Assembly: GCA_033297205.1 (NCBI GenBank)
Contig: MU859530.1
Span: 1 to 10,893 of the forward strand
Direction: 5' to 3'
Length of the DNA stretch: 10,893 nt
From: Pseudoneurospora amorphoporcata
Taxonomy: Eukaryota > Ascomycota > Sordariomycetes > Sordariales > Sordariaceae
Positions within the stretch are counted from its first letter, which is position 1, and the number at the start of each line of letters is the position of its first letter. Both the position numbers and the translations under genes were made by a program. The notes beneath the pieces are model-generated. The model did no database searches and had not been told where the DNA came from. It saw only the letters and a list, made by a program, of their open reading frames with translations. This document shows, piece by piece, positions 8,582 through 10,893 of this stretch.

Positions 8582-8587
8582 ATAAGG
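8582..8587 (+). promoter_or_regulatory. TATA-like element upstream of the ORF at 8808
   Basis: TATAAG in GAGGTTATAAGGC lies about 220 nt upstream of the plus-strand ATG at 8808; CCAAT words occur a little further up (8424 and 8475 region). It is consistent with a fungal promoter but the motif alone is weak. Confidence -1.
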
Positions 8588-8686
8588 CTGGAGTTCTGGT
8601 CGCTAACTTCCTCCTTGATTCCAAGTTTGGCGATCAATCAGGCACAAAGTCCGTCGCGAATTCTTTGCTCGGTGAGCAATTGAAGA

Positions 8687-8701
8687 CATCATCATCATCA
8701 A
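8687..8701. repeat. (CAT)5 microsatellite
   Basis: Five CAT triplets in a row in non-coding DNA between the TATA-like element and the ATG at 8808. Confidence -1.
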
Positions 8702-8776
8702 CTCGCCAGAGTCGCCACGAGCGAGTAGGTGGGCAAATAATTGCCAGCAAGGCCGCGCGTATCGTTTAAATCAGTA

Positions 8777-8796
8777 GTAGTCACCTCGGTGACTAC
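8777..8796. repeat. Perfect 9-bp palindrome, 2-nt centre, just upstream of ATG 8808
   Basis: GTAGTCACC and GGTGACTAC flank TC. It ends 11 nt before the start codon of the 55-codon frame. It could be a dimeric transcription-factor site or a hairpin in a 5' leader. Function unknown. Confidence -1.
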
Positions 8797-8807
8797 AAAC
8801 GGTCAAA

Positions 8808-8975
8808 ATGACGGAAGTCGTCAATCCACGCCGCCAACAACAATCCTCAGATTCACCATCACGAGAACGACCCCGTCCTCCCGCTCTCAAAACAAGCCAC
8901 TCCGCACTCCGCTCCATAAACCGCCCGCCAAACGTCCGGCGAACAAGTGAAAAGTTGGGCACGTGCATACTCTAA
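8808..8975 (+). CDS. Short hypothetical ORF, 55 aa, possibly the truncated start of a gene
   Basis: The ATG has a good context (GTCAAAATGAC) and promoter-like elements lie upstream. The product is basic and polar: MTEVVNPRRQQQ, then Ser/Pro/Arg-rich sequence, ending EKLGTCIL. This looks like the disordered N-terminus of a larger fungal protein, not a complete protein. I cannot find a continuing exon downstream; the nearest donor-like GTGCAT at 8963 is weak. It may be a truncated gene, a small gene or chance. Confidence -1.
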   Translation: MTEVVNPRRQQQSSDSPSRERPRPPALKTSHSALRSINRPPNVRRTSEKLGTCIL

Positions 8976-9492
8976 GTGGAGTTGCAGGCTGCCGGCTTCG
9001 GATCCAAGAGCTGTGGGTGGTTCGTCGCTCTCAACGCTACCCCCGTTTCGCAGCCTGCAGCTCTCTCAAGCCAATCGACAAGAGCTGCCCCACACATCCT
9101 GGTGCCTAAATGGGACGGTCGGATCTACCCGTAGCCTCTAACAGGGTGTTGGGATGTTGCCGCTAATATTGGTACAGGACGCGTAGAAGTCATACTCAAC
9201 TTGGCTACTTCTTATCTTATTATACAAGGCTGCACAAGTCGCAGTCCTGCCAATCCCAGTCGAGCCTCGTCATGGCCGTTACACTCGCGGTGTAAGCTAA
9301 GCCGCACGCTCTAAAACTTTTTTGAAACGTAGTATGGGGTTTCTATAGTGAACTCAAAAACCTGCCCTGATGAGCACCTGTACCACCACCGCTGTCACGA
9401 GCGACGTGCCAAACTCAAATGTATCCATGGCAGGCAAAGATACGAAGCCGCATTAGCAAGCAGAAACCTCGGTCCTGATACTTGGTGGACTG
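8976..9492. other. Stretch without a recognised gene
   Basis: Mixed-composition DNA with short frames only (8947-9141 and 9348-9569, plus). No family motif, repeat or RNA fold is evident to me. Confidence -1.
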
Positions 9493-9741
9493 TTAAGCTT
9501 TATTGTGTACCGGATAGATTAAATTTACGAAACTTATTGCGGAATGAAATCGAGCACAATCACAACTAAACACAATATAGTGATAAGGAGATCTTATGCG
9601 CCGTTTTCTACTAGGAGGACCAAGGAGATTCACGACGTATGGATTTTTGGAATGAAGATAGCTGTCCTCAAAGAGATGATCGTATTCGGCCCCAGGATCC
9701 TCATAAGCCTGCCTCGATCGCTCATTCAAGCCTCTGCGCAA
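9493..9741 (-). other. Protein-like open frame, 82 codons, downstream of the zinc-cluster gene
   Basis: The frame is open from about 9803 on the minus strand. It reads PRYLEELRRGLNERSRQAYE, then DPGAEYDHLFED, which is charged, helix-prone and protein-like. The second half is less convincing. It may be a remnant of the 3' part of the neighbouring Zn2Cys6-like gene or of another element. No family is recognised, and chance is possible. Confidence -1.
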
Positions 9742-9942
9742 CTCCTCCAGGTACCGCGGGATCTTTACTTCCCGCCACCTGCATATGCACGCTTCGCAGA
9801 TTATTCACCGCAGTGAGCAGAGCAGCGGACGGGTGAAGCGTGTGCTCTTTGACAGTCAATTCTTTCTGGCTCTCCCACGCACCGAACTCATAATGCGTCA
9901 CACCTCCTCTTCCATGCTGGGGAACGCCGATAACGACATCGC

Positions 9943-10484
9943 TCAAGACGATCTGCTCCTGCAGATCTGGACCGTAGCAGGGCATCCCGCCTGCGATGCC
10001 GATCGCTCCTCAAGCAGAGGCTCGGGCTCCTTCCCAGCAGCTCGCTCCTCCTCCTCCCAAATCTCCAACTCGGCCATCGCGACCCGAGACACATCGCGCG
10101 CCTTCGCCGCCAACTCTTCTTGTCGCCACTGTACCTCGGACAAACGGAGAACGTGATCCTGCACCGCTTTCATAAGCGCTGCCTGTTCCTGCTTCAACTT
10201 TTCATTCTCCGCGACCATCCGAGTCACTGACATGGTCAACGGATGGGCAATCAAGCGAGGACCGGGAAACCTACGCTCCGAATCATAGTCAACCTCCTTA
10301 CAAGGACGAGCGCTACGAACGCACTCGCTACACTTCGCGTGCCCCGGGACTTCTTGCAAACAAGCTTGCGGTCGGTGCAGCGTTGACAAGGCATGACTAT
10401 GGAACCAAACGACTCGATGTAAGCCAGCAAGTTCTGACGTCGAGCGGACGACGTGGTTGAACGCTTGGAAACGCGGTTGGACAT
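9943..10484 (-). pseudogene. Zn2Cys6-like coiled-coil protein gene with an apparent frameshift
   Basis: From ATG 10484 the frame gives MSNRVSKRSTTSSARRQNLL, AYIESFGSIVMPC and the half-cluster C-X2-C-X6-C (CQRCTDRKLVC). A second half-cluster of the same spacing (CSECVRSARPC) follows after about nine residues, but in another frame. A one-base deletion in the CCCC/GGG run at 10342-10348 would explain the switch; under 20 nt separate the blocks, too few for an intron. After it comes a long charged helix, probably a coiled coil (MVAENEKLKQEQAALMKAV and on, to EEEERAAGKE). The spacing fits a binuclear zinc cluster, though basic residues are few for a Gal4-type DNA binder. From memory, similar small ESFGS-V-x-PC-x-RC proteins are numerous and repeat-associated in Pezizomycotina, which I cannot verify here. 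The C-terminal end at 9943 is uncertain. It could be a living gene with a sequencing error. Confidence -1.
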
Positions 10485-10893
10485 GGCGACGAGTATGGGG
10501 GAAGGGAAAACTTACTGTATCCAGAACAATGAAGGGAGCAGTGCAAAGATAAGAATGGAGACAAGCACGTAGGAGCCAACAAAGCCGTCGAGGACGTCGG
10601 CTAAGGAGGGGAGGCATCGTGTTACGAACTTAAGCGGCACAGTGGCCGCCCAGGCCATCGGGACTTGACAGAAGTGGGCAGTATAACCCTCGAGAGCGAA
10701 AGGGCGCATAAGCGTGCTCACTGGATGCACGGGCTCACGGTGAGCCACCACCACGAGTGAGCAACACATTCTATAGGGGTTCACGACTACGTGAACAGCC
10801 GGAGACAGATATCTCGCAGTAGGGCGAGGAGGTATAAAGGGACGACTGGAGAACTCAGATTGTCAGATAGTTCGACAGTAGTCAATTGATCAT
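10485..10893. promoter_or_regulatory. Upstream region of the Zn2Cys6-like gene, rich in palindromes
   Basis: This is the 5' flank of the minus-strand gene starting at 10484. It contains the symmetric GTGAGC cluster (10715-10763), a 7-bp inverted repeat GTTCACG/CGTGAAC (10779-10796), and a plus-strand TATAAA at about 10832. A GTAAGT donor-like word lies at 10510-10515 on the minus strand. The minus-strand frame 10512-10784 has no recognised domain. I see no LTR pair. Confidence -1.
10715..10763. repeat. Nested symmetric GCTCAC/GTGAGC inverted repeats
   Basis: GCTCAC occurs at 10716 and 10733 and GTGAGC at 10740 and 10757, all symmetric about base 10739. The inner arms are GGCTCAC/GTGAGCC and the outer arms TGCTCAC/GTGAGCA. 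The sequence between the inner and outer arms is not complementary, which fits paired protein-binding sites better than one long hairpin. Confidence -1.

Noticed and set aside
9943..10617. 224-codon minus-strand ORF taken as one intact protein
   Set aside because: Its first part (upstream of the second Cys pair) is in the wrong frame for the conserved first half-cluster and looks like non-coding translation.
10512..10893. LTR of a retrotransposon upstream of the zinc-cluster gene
   Set aside because: A TATAAA and palindromes are present, but I see no second copy of the sequence, no primer-binding site and no reverse transcriptase in the window.

Overview
The window looks like a piece of a filamentous ascomycete (Pezizomycotina) chromosome. 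The grounds are short fungal introns (50-70 nt with GT/GC...CTAAC/CTGAC...AG signals), wide AT/GC-mixed intergenic DNA, and protein families that are typical of these fungi: a HeLo-domain protein, an NLR with an alpha/beta-hydrolase head, and a small Zn2Cys6-like protein. I cannot name the species.

Left (1 to about 2475, minus strand): a decayed NLR (STAND) gene that runs off the left edge. Its alpha/beta-hydrolase head, NACHT Walker A and Walker B, and the helical region after the NACHT can all still be read. They are split by at least eleven in-frame stops and at least one frameshift. Most stops fall where CAA, CAG or TGG is expected, and one conserved motif carries a run of C-to-T/G-to-A changes, which suggests repeat-induced point mutation (RIP).

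Centre-left (about 2480-5006): no secure gene. It holds a strong 29-nt hairpin, a 27-bp minisatellite, a 130-bp segment bounded by perfect 12-bp inverted repeats, a weak plus-strand ORF at 3941, and the AT-rich 3' flank of the next gene with a poly(A) signal.

Centre (5007-7267, minus strand): the one clearly intact gene, two exons and 736 residues. It has an N-terminal HeLo (HET-s/LopB, prion-inhibition) domain, a charged low-complexity insert and a C-terminal kinase fold. Both catalytic aspartates (HRD and DFG) are replaced by glycine, so it is a HeLo-pseudokinase, an architecture parallel to animal and plant MLKL.

Right (7268-10893): a long intergenic stretch, a short plus-strand ORF with promoter-like features at 8808, and a minus-strand Zn2Cys6-like coiled-coil protein gene at 9943-10484. 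The two Cys half-clusters of that gene lie in different frames, separated by an apparent one-base deletion in a C/G homopolymer. Its upstream region holds several palindromes.

The common theme is non-self recognition and regulated cell death in fungi: a HeLo executioner-type protein with a regulatory pseudokinase about 2.5 kb from the relic of an NLR receptor. Any functional link between the two is inference. I found no rRNA, tRNA, CRISPR array or complete transposon.
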